DNA of 64,000 nt, from positions 930,001-994,000 of the forward strand of contig OU015665.1 of NCBI GenBank assembly GCA_907165275.2, written 5' to 3'. Numbering within the stretch: position 1 is the stretch's first letter; the number at the start of each line of letters is the position of its first letter. The translations under genes and the position numbers were made by a program. This document shows positions 12,700 through 24,620 of this stretch, piece after piece. The stretch is from Zygaena filipendulae. Its lineage: Eukaryota; Arthropoda; Insecta; Lepidoptera; Zygaenidae. The notes beneath the pieces were generated by a model that saw only the letters and a program-made list of their open reading frames with translations, had not been told where the DNA came from and did not search any database.

Positions 12700-13255
12700 C
12701 GATTCCCGCCAAATACTTCCGTAGTCTACTTGGATGTGTTTTGTTTAGTGCACCTATAATAATCTGGCACAGGGCGCTGGGCCTAGGTGCGATGCCAAGT
12801 TTGTCGCGTTTATTTCTGCAGCGACGCGCCGCGCCGTGCCGTCTGAAAGGACCGGAGAGACCGGCTTCAGTGCTTCATCATTTATGCACTCTAACTCTGT
12901 ATAATGTACATAGCTTTAGTCTGCCATTTAAGCCGCGTGAATTTAGAGTACCTATTCTCTGCAACGCACTGTGACCTTGGGCAAGTTTTATTTTACTTTT
13001 ATTTTCTTTATTTCAACATTAATAGATATTTAACATTAAAAGAACAATACACAATTATAGTTCGACTTGCACTTAGACTAATTAAATACCCTTAAATGTT
13101 GACAAAGGACGTTGAGAGAGAAAAGTAAAGATACAGGTTGAAGGTAGTGTACAATTTATTTATTTATTTATCTAAAGAACTTTATTCTGAAAGTGAAGCG
13201 CGAAAAACGGTAAATGTACGAAATAAATATATGTACGATGATGTTTTGGTACTAA
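12700..13255. other. Unassigned, with TTTATTTATTTATTTA run
   Basis: No gene seen. A run at about 13157-13172 reads as AATAAATAAATAAATA on the minus strand and could be the tail of an old minus-strand retrotransposon; nothing else supports that. Confidence 0.35.
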
Positions 13256-13498
13256 TCTATACATATAAAATGCTTTGTCCTGAATAACTGATGGATCAAC
13301 GCACAGCCTAAACCGCTGATCGTAGAGACTTGAAATTTGGAGGGTGTGTTCTTTGTATGACGTAGGCATCCGATAAGAAAGGATTATTGAAAATTCAACC
13401 CTAAAAAGAATAAAAAATAGCAAAGTTGCAAAGTTTGTATGGAACAATTCTGCGGGAACATCGAAATTATCGCGGGTGAAACTGTGCGGGACAGCTAG
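13256..13498 (+). mobile_element. Non-autonomous Helitron, AAAATGCTTTGTCCTG subfamily
   Basis: Begins TCTATACATATAAAATGCTT after A and ends GTGCGGGACAGCTAG before T. The interior CTGATGGATCAACGCACAGC and AACCGCTGATCGTAGAGAC is shared with 19984-20231 and 60414-60652. A 144-codon frame on the minus strand runs across it and is not a gene. Confidence 0.83.
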
Positions 13499-14873
13499 TG
13501 TCATTATATAATTGGCAAATATAATTTCAAACCTAGGAAAGATATACGAGGATATGCTTCGCAAACAACCAAAAATCCTAGTTCCGTTCGTCCGTAACAC
13601 GTTCAATAGTTTATTTACTTATCAAAGGAAACATACAAATACAAATAAGGTAAGTAGATAACCGAAAATCCTAGAGATACGCGCTAATCCTCCATAACAA
13701 TTGTGTACTGATAGGTAAATTATACCATTTATGTACCTAGCTACCGAATTCTAATGAATGCTTTACAAATAAATTTATGCTATTGTTTTGAGGATTATAA
13801 ATACAAAAGAAAAAGTTCATTGACAATTTTATTTGAATTTCTCACAACATGGTGAAGGGTGCATTGTTAACGTTACTTCCTTTCTATTTTAAACGGAAAC
13901 AAAATAATAAAACGAGAAATTTGAAAAGAGAATTTTACAATAAAATCTATGATCACTTTTGAAATGAAAAAAAGAACACTACAAAACATAAAATACATCT
14001 CGAAAAATATAGAAACTCACAAAGAAGGTCTTCACCAGAGTTATACCTAGTTGCATAAAAAATTCTGAGCGTATTAGGACTCGGGATCAGGTAGAAATAT
14101 CGCAACGAGCGCAGCACATGTGCGACCTATCCGACGAAATTCTCGGTGATTTTGTGTTCACAGGGCACAGACCACAGTGCTATGGGGAGAAACACAAAAG
14201 AGCCGAGCATCTGGCAGACACAGCGACGTCTTAAAGCGCTCAACAATGGAACATTACGGAGAGCAGATTTATTGAGACACCTATTGTCACATTTCTACCT
14301 GTCGTATGTACCTGATACAATAATAGCGATCGGTGCAATAAGAAAATTTAAATTTATTCACCTCGCCGAGCCGTTGAATCGCATTAAAAGTTTATCTGGA
14401 AAGACTGGAAAGGGCACCACACAGAATATCATATAAAAACGTTCTGTTTTACAAAAATCACACGCAAGGATACCCAATCTATGTACCTACCTTGATTCCT
14501 TTGTGAATAAGATGTAGTTGAAGAAAGAACTACAAACGCGCATTCTGGAACGTTATTCGTAGGTACCTACATTAAAGACCTCTCCTGTTTCCGGAGCCGG
14601 ATCAGTTGTCTTCAAACTTTCAAAGCATTCAAAATTTCCCTCCAGTTTCGGTATTTCGCAATCACGGCGTACCTACGCGTGTCGAAGTAACAAACAAACA
14701 ACGAAAAATTATAATAATAACGTACATAATTCTAGCATAATACGAACCGTCGAATAACTTCCATCGAGTTGTCGAGTCTTCTCGACATAAGACACTATCG
14801 GTTAGCGAGCTCAAACCATTAGCTAACGTGAGCTAAGCAAGCCTTAATGCGTTGCGCAATTATGCGCTTATTA
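13499..14873. other. 1.4 kb without recognisable gene
   Basis: AT-rich. Contains a perfect GTAGGTACCTAC at 14559-14570 and a near copy at 14484. The 96-codon frame at 14146-14436 has no recognisable domain. Confidence 0.4.
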
Positions 14874-15209
14874 CAATTTCAGAGCACCAATTTAGGGCTC
14901 TAAATCGGATACAATTTAGGGTCCGTGAGTGAAAGAGAGAGAGCGAGTAATCACACTACACTAAATTGTACCCTAAATCGACTACTCTAGGTTACTCTAG
15001 GAACCAATTTAGGTACCAATTTAGGGTCTGTGAGTGAGAGAGAGAGCGAGTGAGCACACTACATTAAAATGTACCCTACAGCACTCGACTTAGGGTACAA
15101 TTTAGTGTAGTGTGATTACTCACTCTCTCTTTCTCACTCACCGACCCTAAATTGTATCCGATTTAGAGCACTAAATTGGTGTCTTGAAATTGCAAGGTGT
15201 AATAAGCGC
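14874..15209. mobile_element. Inverted-repeat MITE with GAGAGA arms
   Basis: Arms of about 100 bp (14881-14982 and 15088-15187) pair in opposite orientation: CACCAATTTAG, GCTCTAAATCGGATACAATT, a GAGAGAGAGCGAG purine tract and ACTACACTAAATTGTACCCT. Outer ends GCGCTTATTACA also match inversely. The centre repeats the GTGAGTGAGAGAGAGAGCGAG motif a third time. A related element sits at 54728-54915. Confidence 0.75.
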
Positions 15210-17340
15210 TTTAGAAGCGGTCACCAGAAGGCACGATGACCTGTCGATCCGCTTAGATCACACTCATTGCCATTCGCCGTCGAGCGAGTGCCAGCACACG
15301 GCAACACGACACGGCCAACAATGCCCCATTGACACGCGGCTCTGAATGCACCTGAGCGTGGTTATTGCTATATATTCTCTAGAAATATGACGGATGTAAT
15401 AAGGATGTGCGCACATTCTATACTCGTTCCATACTACGAGTACTATTTATTGCTGGCTCGCCGCGGCCTGGTACTTTATTAGTATGCTGCATCTAATACG
15501 ACTTCCACTTCAAACGGTTCGAGTGACCTATATACAGTTAGTTATACTGAGAAATTATTTTGTATTGCAAATCCTTACGCAAAATCAAAGCTGGAAGCTA
15601 ACAGGCAACACATGCGACGGAAGACTGAACGATCTAAGACTATTTATTGCCGAGTGCGCTATTTAGGATTCCATACATACACAATTTTATCACTTAAACC
15701 CAAAGATAGGTTGTCAATGTAGTGACTATAGTAGTAAACCTTATCGAGGCATTAGGTACTTAAACAATTTATCTTTATGCCATAATAATATAATAAGCCC
15801 ATATAATTTATGATCATCACATTAAAATTTTCAAATCTTATCTCGGTCGATGTAAACCAAAGAGATAGCCTAATAAAAAAAGGCTCAAATTGAAATACAG
15901 AAGGCGATCGATGTTAAAATTAAATGAGCTCATGTTTAAAACGGTCGCATTGTACCTACAATCCGGGGGCGGGCGGTGGTAAAGTCCTTTGATAAACCAT
16001 TAATTATATTCGCACCTCGGTCGACCACGATCCAACCATCGGTTTGGTTTTTTAGACGCGACAGTTCCGAGAAAGATGGCGGGCGCGACGAGACGCGGGC
16101 GCGGCCAAAGCGAAGCGAACAAAAAGTCGTGTAGCTTATAGCACGAGCGGATCGGCTTTTGGAGAATTCACAAAGGTCACGACACCGAAAATAATAATGT
16201 TGCAACTAAATAATTAAAACGACGACCGAGTAGGCACTAAGTTAATTACTGTTCAATAATGGACGGTGTGTTTAGCGATAACTTTTTCACCTAATTATTA
16301 TTTTATATTCAACAAAAAAAAGTTAATTTATGCTGTGCGACTGCCAATGCGTTTGGCACACGTTCGGCTCGTTAGAAAAGAAAAAAAAAATTAAAACCAG
16401 ACTCAGCTTATGCGGCGAGCAAAGAACAAGGCTAAAAACGAATGTGCTACAAAATAAAAGTGATACGAGTGGGAGGTGTTGTCTGCACGGCGACAAAAGA
16501 TGTTAAAAGCACAAAGACTACCTTTTTTCTACCAAGTATTCGAGTAAGTGGAATGACCATGAAAATCCGCACCTCACGGAATCCAGGAATTCTACGATGT
16601 TCTTAACAAAGACAGCATTCTTTATCGGGTAGCCAGCTATAGGCAGACTTTTTTAATAGAAGCATCGAGTAAAAATATGAATCCGTCACATATTTCATGC
16701 TTATTTGGAACCAGTTTGGAAATATTCCTACACACGAAGCGCAGGTATTGTTTATTGGTTACCATCTCAGAGACGTGTGATATAAAAATTTAATATTAAG
16801 AGTCTCCTGCACTAAGGAAGTCCCGCAACAAAGCGTGTTGCATCTCATCCTGCACAAGGCGGGGCGACAACTAAGAAGAACTAAGAACGAGATTGAAATT
16901 TAAATTTTATTTAATAGTAAAAATGAATTTATTACGTTTTCTTACAAGTTGCTATATCTCGATCATTACTGTGCTATCGAAAAAAGGTAAATGGCTTTTT
17001 ATAAGATAGAATCTAATCTAATTAGCTTAGTTAGTGCATGAGTTGGGTTTTGATTGAAAAGCGTTTATTATAGTAAATCATTAAGTATATACATCTTATC
17101 GGCTTATGTATTTATATAATAATCTTTTTAATCGGGCTTGGAGTTTCATGAATCTTTCATTGTATGACGAAATAGGAAACGGGGGATCTTAAGCTGCTTA
17201 CCCTACCCCGACAGGATAAGCAGGTCCACCCATGTCACACGCTACACGTGATCGCTTAATGCTTTGGAGGCGTTTCTCTGCCATCGTAAATTTTAAAGAG
17301 ATATACTGTTCTAAAACTGTAACGGAGCATTGTCTCTGTA
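15210..17340. other. 2.1 kb without recognisable gene
   Basis: Mixed composition with a GC-richer block at 15960-16150. Frames of up to 89 codons show no domain. 17180-17230 (GGGGGATCTTAAGCTGC...CGACAGGATAAGCAGG) may be part of the retroelement that follows. Confidence 0.35.
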
Positions 17341-17346
17341 TATTTT

Positions 17347-17440
17347 TAACCGACTTTAAACAAGGAAGGACCACCGTTTCCGTTATACCTACGTTTGTAT
17401 TTTACGCGATTTTTTTCAGAAACTATGTTATATCCATCCA
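17347..17440. repeat. Fragment of the ACCGACTT repeat family
   Basis: TTTTTAACCGACTTTAAACAAGGAAGG resembles the start of the repeats at 51018, 54067 and 61584 (ACCGACTTCCAAAAAGGAGG). Only the first hundred bases or fewer are recognisable. Confidence 0.45.
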
Positions 17441-17452
17441 TCCGTTTTCTTG

Positions 17453-17833
17453 AACGCTGCAGAAACGTGGACCCTGCGAGAAGTGGAGAAAAAGAAGATA
17501 GACGCTCTAGAGATGTGGTGCTGGAGGAGAATGCTCGGAGTATCGTGGACTGAATTCCTTACCAACGGGTCTATACTCCGAGAACTCGACATCAAACGGC
17601 ATCTTTGTTAGTCTCGTATCCTCTCCTTTTTTGGTCACGTTTGCCGCCGAGGAGAGGTAGCTATTGAGCGACTTGTGGTCCAGGGAAAGGTCAAGGGTAC
17701 CAGGCGACGAGGAAGATCGCCTGACGAAATAAAAGCGGCAGTAAACGGCTCATCATCAGTACACGAATGCACGAGGAAGGCGGCCATTAGGAAGGAGTGG
17801 CGGCGTGTTGTGAAGCTTGCCACCAATACCTAA
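17453..17833 (+). pseudogene. C-terminal remnant of a non-LTR reverse-transcriptase ORF
   Basis: One frame from 17453 to the TAA at 17831 translates as NAAETWTLREVEKKKIDALE, then MWCWRRMLGVSW, FGHV, and an RRRGR(S) basic cluster. This is the thumb and C-terminal region downstream of the catalytic palm in LINE endonuclease/reverse-transcriptase polyproteins (the familiar ETWTL...EMWCWRRML...FFGHV...GRRRRGR order). One in-frame TAG interrupts it at 17609, and the catalytic FADD region is absent, so it cannot make an active enzyme. The tail GATGATCACGACCACTCTGTCAAGAGTGA...GAAGAAGA follows directly, as in such elements' 3' ends. Clade (RTE-like or a relative) is not certain. Confidence 0.8.
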
Positions 17834-18240
17834 AGTGATGATCACGACCACTCTGTCAAGAGTGACACCGACGAAGAAGATATTAATATCCATTTAGCCA
17901 TACAAAAAATCGTTGTTACAATAACTTCTGTCAAACAAACTGTTCGCACCGTTTGCATCAGAATGAAGTCACACAAGAAGACACAAAACAATTGGAAGTG
18001 ACACCTGAACAAATATTATAAAATAACACAACCGAGTCGCAATTACAATGATCAAGTAACGAACTCGCCCGCTGGTTCAATGCACCTTTGCTTTGCTTTG
18101 CAACTATGCTATAATTCAACTTTATTATGACAAGAAACATATTGAAACAGGTTATCAGGGTAGTACATTTTAGTCCCAAATATCTAAAAAGTAAAAACAC
18201 ACTATAGTTAAGTTCTGAATTTAATTATTATCCATTAAAA
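17834..18240. other. Unassigned spacer after LINE remnant
   Basis: Begins with the probable LINE 3' tail (to about 17885). The remainder is AT-rich and carries no gene I can support. Confidence 0.4.
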
Positions 18241-18242
18241 TA

Positions 18243-19789
18243 CACACATCAAAAGTGTCTAGGGATCAAGCATTTTTATGCGGATTTCTTGAGATTGAGA
18301 TGTGGCTTTGTAATAAATTTATGATTTTATAAATTTATATGGATCCTTTTTGGTGCATTACATAATTTGAATCAGGAACTGTCAATCAAATTCGAGTAAA
18401 AGATGAAAATCAGCTGTCAATATTTTCCCTATAAAAACATACAACGCATTGAAGACATTATTAGTGCTACTGTTTCTCTACTACTGATTAAAACCAACGT
18501 TATTATGGAGCGGCGACGTCATTTAAGCAGGGAAGAAATGCTCAGAGCCGTGGGAATGATAGAAGCTGGTTCCCGGCAACGTACTGTGGCTTTAGCTCTG
18601 AATACAAGTCAGAGTGTTATCAGTCGACTTTGGACACGTTACCGAAGCACTGGTACCGTGGCTGAGCGCCATGGAGGACGGTATCGCTGCACCACACGGA
18701 GACAAGACCGATACAATCAAATCTTAACTCGAAGAGCTCCAACAATAACCGCCATGATGTTAGCCGTGAGGCTTCATCAGTCTTCAGGGAACTTAATTAG
18801 CGACCAAACAGTCAGAAACCGCTTGCATGAAGTGAACCTTCATTCCCGAAGACCGCTACGGGTACCACCTATAGCAATGCACAATCGTAGGATTCGATAT
18901 CAATGGGCTCTTGAACACAGAAATTGGGCAGAAGAACAATGGCGTTTCGTGTGCTTTTCTGATGAGTCTCGTTTTGGTATGAGACCGGATACAAGACGTA
19001 TACGACACTGGAGAACCACTGGACGCCAACAGCGATTAAAATCCTGCCAGGAAGTCCATCCTTATAGTGGTGGAACCATCATGGTATAAGAACTAAGTTG
19101 AGAGTTAAGAACTGAGTTGATTTGGATCAGAGGCAACCTCAACGCTCAAATTTATGCTGAGACGATTGTATCAGACGTCATCGTTCCTCTACAAGTGCAA
19201 ATCGGTCCCTTATTTCAGTTAATGCATGATAATGCACGACCGCACACCGCAAGAGTTGTAAGACAGACTCTCGCCGCAGCTAACATCAATGTCCTGCCCT
19301 GGCCTGCTCAGTCGCCAGACTTGAACCCGATTGAGCATGCATGGGATATGCTACAGAGAAGAGCTCTGCCGAATATGGAGGGTCGCAAGAAGACCTTTTT
19401 TTGTTGTTGCAACGAACATGGGCGGCCATTCCACAGCGTGATTTTGATGAACTCATTTTGAGTATGCCAAACCGATGTTCTTGTGTTGTTAGTGTTCGCG
19501 GTAGAAACACGGATTATTAATTGTTTAAGTTACCCAATAAAATTTTAAAGAAAACTGTTATTTCAGTCTTTTTTTCGAACTTTAATGTTAGTGGTTCAAA
19601 TGTCAAAAATCCCTTTATTAGGAAAATGGCAAATTTCTTTATTAATGCAAAGGTGACTTGGTTTATCGTTACTGTGACAAACGAAAACACTTTATTTGAT
19701 GAATCCTTAAAGAAAATTTTAATTAATATCAATCAGGAGAAAAGTTATTGCAAAAATATATGTTGATCCCTAGACACTTTTGATGTGTA
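18243..19789 (+). mobile_element. Tc1-like DNA transposon, decayed
   Basis: Terminal inverted repeats of about 27 bp: CACACATCAAAAGTGTCTAG (18243) against reverse complement TACACATCAAAAGTGTCTAG at the right end, both followed by GGATCAA. TA lies directly outside both ends (18241-18242, 19790-19791), as expected for Tc1/mariner. The interior is a broken transposase gene on the plus strand. Total 1547 bp, a normal size for the family. Confidence 0.9.
18505..19519 (+). pseudogene. Tc1-family (DD34E) transposase pseudogene
   Basis: Would bind the terminal repeats and move the element by cut-and-paste. The likely start is the ATG at 18505 (MERRRHLSREEMLRAVGMIE), because residues upstream in the same frame do not fit. 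The N-terminal half holds two helix-turn-helix regions with a GGRYRCTTRRQDR basic linker. The first catalytic Asp is in CFSDESRFG (about 18955). The second Asp is in MHDNARPHTARVV and the Glu in SPDLNPIEHAWD, 34 residues apart. Two breaks kill it: the frame ends at 19087 (TAA) where about 20 residues are replaced by a repetitive AAGAACTAAGTTGAGAGTTAAG-like filler, and a frameshift near 19395 moves the end (LLQRTWAAIPQRDF...RNTDY, stop 19517) to another frame. Strong family call; certainly non-functional. Confidence 0.9.
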
Positions 19790-19791
19790 TA

Positions 19792-19983
19792 GATTACTCA
19801 TAAGTCACAAAAACTGAGCGCAAAAGAAACCGAAGCGTTGCGCGACGATATCTAAAACTATTAATTCGACGCCATTTTGTACTGTCGCCGATGCGTAATT
19901 TTAAAGAGGAAAAGCGATACGATACAAATATATATAAAAATGCCTTCAATTACTTAATTTGCATCAATCCCACTTATTTATTA
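19792..19983. other. Short spacer
   Basis: No feature seen between the Tc1 element and the next Helitron. Confidence 0.4.
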
Positions 19984-20231
19984 TCTATACATTTAAAATG
20001 CTTTGTCCTGGATGACTGACTGACGGATCAACGCACAGCCTGAACCGCTGATCGTAGAGACCTGAAACTTTGGTCGGTGTAAACTATTCTTTGTATGACA
20101 GAGGCATCCGATAAGAAAGGGTTTTTGGAAATTCAACCTCTAAGGGGATGAAAAGGGGTTGCAGAGTTTGTATGGAACAATTCCGCGGGAACTTCGAAAT
20201 TATCGCGGGTGAAACCGCACGGGACAGCTAG
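19984..20231 (+). mobile_element. Non-autonomous Helitron, AAAATGCTTTGTCCTG subfamily
   Basis: TCTATACATTTAAAATGCTT after A; ends CGCACGGGACAGCTAG before T. Near-identical plan to 13256-13498 with one extra CTGA repeat near the start. Confidence 0.84.
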
Positions 20232-22559
20232 TAGTAGAGTTATATTTCTTTTGCAGGTTGTGAGTAAAATTTTAACTGACAACGGAAGTGACGCAAACGA
20301 AATCACCGGGAGGGACGCGTATGTATATAAGTTGGCAACGATACACGTCAAGAGCGTCGTTTTTTTTCTCGTTTATTTTTTTCAGTTTACTGACAGACAG
20401 ATGTGTTTACAGTTTTACTATCATATACATAATATGTGTAATGAATATATTTCATACATAAAACCCGCGTCTTTTACGACGACAACGTTGAATTCTTGAT
20501 GCGGCGTAAACGTATTACCTCATATACATAACACACGTGACCGCGCTCTTGAAGCAATCGGTGCGCTTTATCAAGATCACGCATAGATTCCAAGGGATGC
20601 TTCGCTCAAATTGTTCCAGTCGGGACGTTAATGTAACCAGATATATTAAACTCACTCTCACAACCCGAGCATAAAGCGTGAATGTGGATCGTCGATTCTA
20701 TTATTATTTACATGGTGGATTAGCGCTTGGAGCAACACAATTTCTTCATTTGCTTGTTTTCACCCATCTTTGTCCATTCCCATCGGAATTCTTTATATCA
20801 GGATGAAAGCACCCTAACTTCTATTCCAAGATCTAAATTACTCTATAACATTACATGGCTGTTCCTCCCGCGATTTCACCCGCAACAATATGGTATTAGT
20901 GTATATTTTCAACACTTAACCACTCATACAGAACTCCCGTGCACAGACTAGATCACTCGTCGATACATATCGCCAATGAGCGAGTTAATGATTAGGTCAA
21001 TTAACGCATACGCGGCGTCAGCCGAATTCCGTTCGGTGACTATATCTTGGAAGCGCGCCAGGCAAGAAAGAAATACGCACGCGTTTTATGAGCGAATAAA
21101 AAAAAACGCACACTACGTCATGTTATGATGTTATGTTATAGACAAATCTCCAACAACACGAAGACAGACGGCAAGAAGGTTGTTGTCGGGTGGAGGGCGT
21201 ACCGTTCATGCATTCAGGAGACATTTTGTTTTCCAAGAAAGAAATTAGCTCTCTCGAGAGAGCCGTGTTTTATCTTGGGGAACGATCTAACATTGTCATC
21301 ACTAAAACATTGTAATTGACAAAATAAATCGCCATAGACGATTATTATAGAAGAAGATGACGAGAAAGTCTAATGACAAAATTTTTGGTAGGTAATTCGG
21401 ATTAATCGAGTTTTTAAGTATTAGGTCCTTACTCTATACGTATAGATAATAATAAACCGGTCGAATTTTATTCCATACAGGTGCTAATTCACCCGGTGAC
21501 CAAGGACAAACATAACCCTAACTTAGTATATAGGTATTATACTAGTCGATGCTGGCAAATACAAAACAGCGGCGTTTTCTGTTCTCGACATAAAACATAA
21601 TGCTGACCGTTTGTAAATCGATGAATAATAATAATACTATTTGGCTACGTTCTCAGAAGAATATGCTAGTTATTCTTCTGAAGCTACGTTAGGTCCTACT
21701 TCGCGAATGTTTCCTCTGGTCGTTACATCTATCTGTGGAAAGGTTTTTTCTGATGTGACAGATTATCTCAATTTTTTTATTGGAGATTGGACACACATTG
21801 TTTTCTATGAAAGTTATCCAGTGAATTAGATTGCTCCCTTTATAAATTCTCTGTCAATCTTAGATTATTTTAAAATAAAGCAAGTTTTCTTACCAGTACA
21901 CTCTTGGGCATTTTTTTTTGTATAATATATACATGTGACCGTAGTGAATAGGTACATACCTGAAACGAAAAACAACATTTTTTGTTACAAAATAATGGTA
22001 TTCTCTGTCAAGGTATAATAATACCAGTATAACTTTTAAGTTACAGCGTATACGTGATAAAAACGAGATCGAATAGATATTAGAGACGTCCGGATTTGAA
22101 AACTAAAATGGCAACAAAGCCAGCCACGGGACGGAGTAAACCGGGTCGGCGGAGCGAGATCACGTACAGATAACGGCGGCAAACACGGCCGGGCTCGTTG
22201 GACTCGGCAAACAAACAGACGAGCGGCCGGTGTGTTTGCTGTGCGCTTTACGTGTCCACAAGCCAAATGTTTGGACACAATTTGAAGGCACAACGCCCAG
22301 TGTGTGTGTCAATTAGCTGGTCGCGTACAGACAATACGCTGGCTCTTCTATACCAATAGTGCCCGCTGAGGTTTGTTGAGAACGTTTTAGGTTTACTTGC
22401 TAGTAATTGCTTGCTTGTTGAATCCCCGTATGAATTTGAATCACAACAAAAGAATTGCACGCTATAGCAAGTGAGTACAATGCGATGCAAGTTTATAAAA
22501 ACAAGCGACGCTCGACTCGGTTCGGCTTTCTATGTTAATGCGTCCAATCGCGCGCATCT
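20232..22559. other. 2.3 kb without recognisable gene
   Basis: No coding region supported; frames up to 96 codons have no motif. A diverged Helitron tail-like word (CCCGCGATTTCACCCGC) occurs near 20867. The stretch 22090-22260 is GC-rich with many CpGs. Confidence 0.4.
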
Positions 22560-22768
22560 GGACCCTTATTCACTATGACCAACAACATTCCTTACCAACA
22601 ACGCGCGTCCCAAAACCACGATCCCAAACGCTTCAGCTGCCAAAATATTAGAAATTGACAAAATATAAATTATCTGTAGTGAAACATCTTTGAGTACGAG
22701 GAAAAAAAGCTATTTTTGTGGCGCTTCACCTTAACGCGAAGTGTTATGGTCATAGTGAATACGGGCCC
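22560..22768. mobile_element. 209-bp MITE, GGnCCnTATTCACTATGACCA ends
   Basis: The left end GGACCCTTATTCACTATGAC and the right end (reverse complement GGGCCCGTATTCACTATGAC) form terminal inverted repeats of about 26 bp. It is the uninterrupted copy of the element at 9279-9922, in opposite orientation. An end fragment also occurs at 37120-37157. No coding capacity. Confidence 0.78.
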
Positions 22769-24618
22769 TGTACGAGAGCGGCGCACGCGCAGGCCGAGCG
22801 AGCGTCCATCTAGATACGCGGCCGCGCCGCACACAGAGACGCATTTGCAATTCCGCCGCACGCCCTGGCGCCGACGTCCTCGTTAATCCGCTGTCCATCG
22901 CACAATGCCCTCGCAAAAAGAAAACAATCTCACCAGACACCACCGACCGTACAACGTAACAAGCAGTTACTTAAACAATACATATTTGTTTAAATAGGCA
23001 TCGTATTACGCGTAGTGTACCGTAAGGCATCACCATAGTCACGCACGGTATTTCCTTACATGTCTGTTTCCTTAGGTTACAGAGGGATTGGTAATAATCA
23101 GGTACCTTTTCACACTACTCATAGCGCACAGATCTATCTGATTTCATATCAAGATAAAAGTATGCAAAAGTTAAGCGAATGATGTGTTATGTATTAACAA
23201 AAGACAGAACATTCGGATTGAAAAGCACAAAAAGTTCATCCCAAAAAATGTCTGTAGTAGTGGCTAGTGACAGTGAATTATCTTAAATCAATCTGTCCAT
23301 TAATATGAAAGGATTACATCACGCCTATACTTGGTTTGACTCGGTAATGTAAAAAAAAATATCTCTACACACAGTACCTGTGCATCTCTGAAAAAACCAT
23401 CGAAGCATCAAATATTAAGAATACCTCATCGGATTTATAAAACAGGAATAATGCAGCACGGACTATAGTCAGCTTCACGAGGACATTGTGGCAGACACCC
23501 GAACAACCTTGCTCGCACGACATACAAACATAACTCTCGGTCGAGGCGTGATCAAGATCACAGAGCTCGTTTAAATTCTCGGCGACAAACAGACGTAAGA
23601 AAACACCGTTGTGGAAATAATAAAAAAAATAGAAGCAAAGAACCAACACACATACACAAAAATGTAGAGAGTAAGAGCTAACCCTTGTCGGAATGTTAGT
23701 TGACCAAGCCGCCCGAGAATTAAAAGAACAAGTCCTTATTGAGTGCTTGGTTTTGGAACTGCACCGACGAAGGAGCGAATGCCCAACTTGCTGCTTTAAA
23801 TATTTACGCAGTGAATGTCGAGTTCAGGTGGTGATGTTTATTCGTTAGACACCAAATAAAGCAGGCCCAATCGTTCCGATTTTCTGTATTGATCACGAAT
23901 GCACTTGTCGGTGGACACACGTAGGTGTAACGAAACAACAACCACACCCACAGTTATCGGAACGCAGACAATATTAGGTTCTACATTGTCATTGTATGTA
24001 ACATGCCGAAGTATATAGCGTTAACAAATTTGGTCTCCATCCCACTGAGAGTTAATGTTTCAATGTTTTCCAGATATAGAATTGTTACAAAATCTGTTGT
24101 TATCTTGTACATGACACGAGCACGCAATAAAGGTAAGTACCTACTACAACTGGAAAGGGCTTGCCCGAAAACGGAATCAAAGCAAACGCGCTGTATCCGC
24201 GCGCACGTTGACCATTAGATCACCAGTTAGATTATTCTCAGATTGCGTTGGAATCCAACATTACGAAACCAAGCAATGCGCTTTATAAGGAACCCCTAGT
24301 TACAAAGTAACTGTGGCAACATTAGACTTTCCAAAGCCAATGCTTTGTGATTTCGCTGCGTTTCACTAATACGACGACGTATCGTTTTTAAGTGGTAAAT
24401 ATTAAGATCAATATTAATGAAAACACGAACATCGGGAAAGGTTTAATCAGCATACATTCATCTTAATTCTATACGTGATTAATGGACAATAGAAATCAAT
24501 GTTGTGATAAATAGCACTGTGACTACAAAAACTATCTTTTATACCTCTAAGATTTATACGACTAGGATCAATAAAAATAGTATACCAAAAGGTTTTAAAG
24601 TGTCGGTTGTATATGTAA
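22769..24618. other. 1.85 kb without recognisable gene
   Basis: GC-rich for the first 150 bp, then AT-rich. Frames up to 94 codons lack domains. No repeat boundary that I can defend. Confidence 0.4.
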
Positions 24619-24620
24619 TA

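Noticed and set aside
12603..12974. 123-codon open frame on plus strand
   Set aside because: It starts inside the LINE 3' tail and passes through its A-run; no domain or codon pattern suggests a gene.
13172..13606. 144-codon open frame on minus strand
   Set aside because: Most of it is the reverse of a Helitron (13256-13498); the sister copies do not keep the frame.
22036..22943. GC-rich stretch with several Arg/Pro-rich frames, possible promoter or CpG island
   Set aside because: Frames overlap on the same strand with no start context or domain, and a MITE (22560-22768) occupies part of it; composition alone is not enough.
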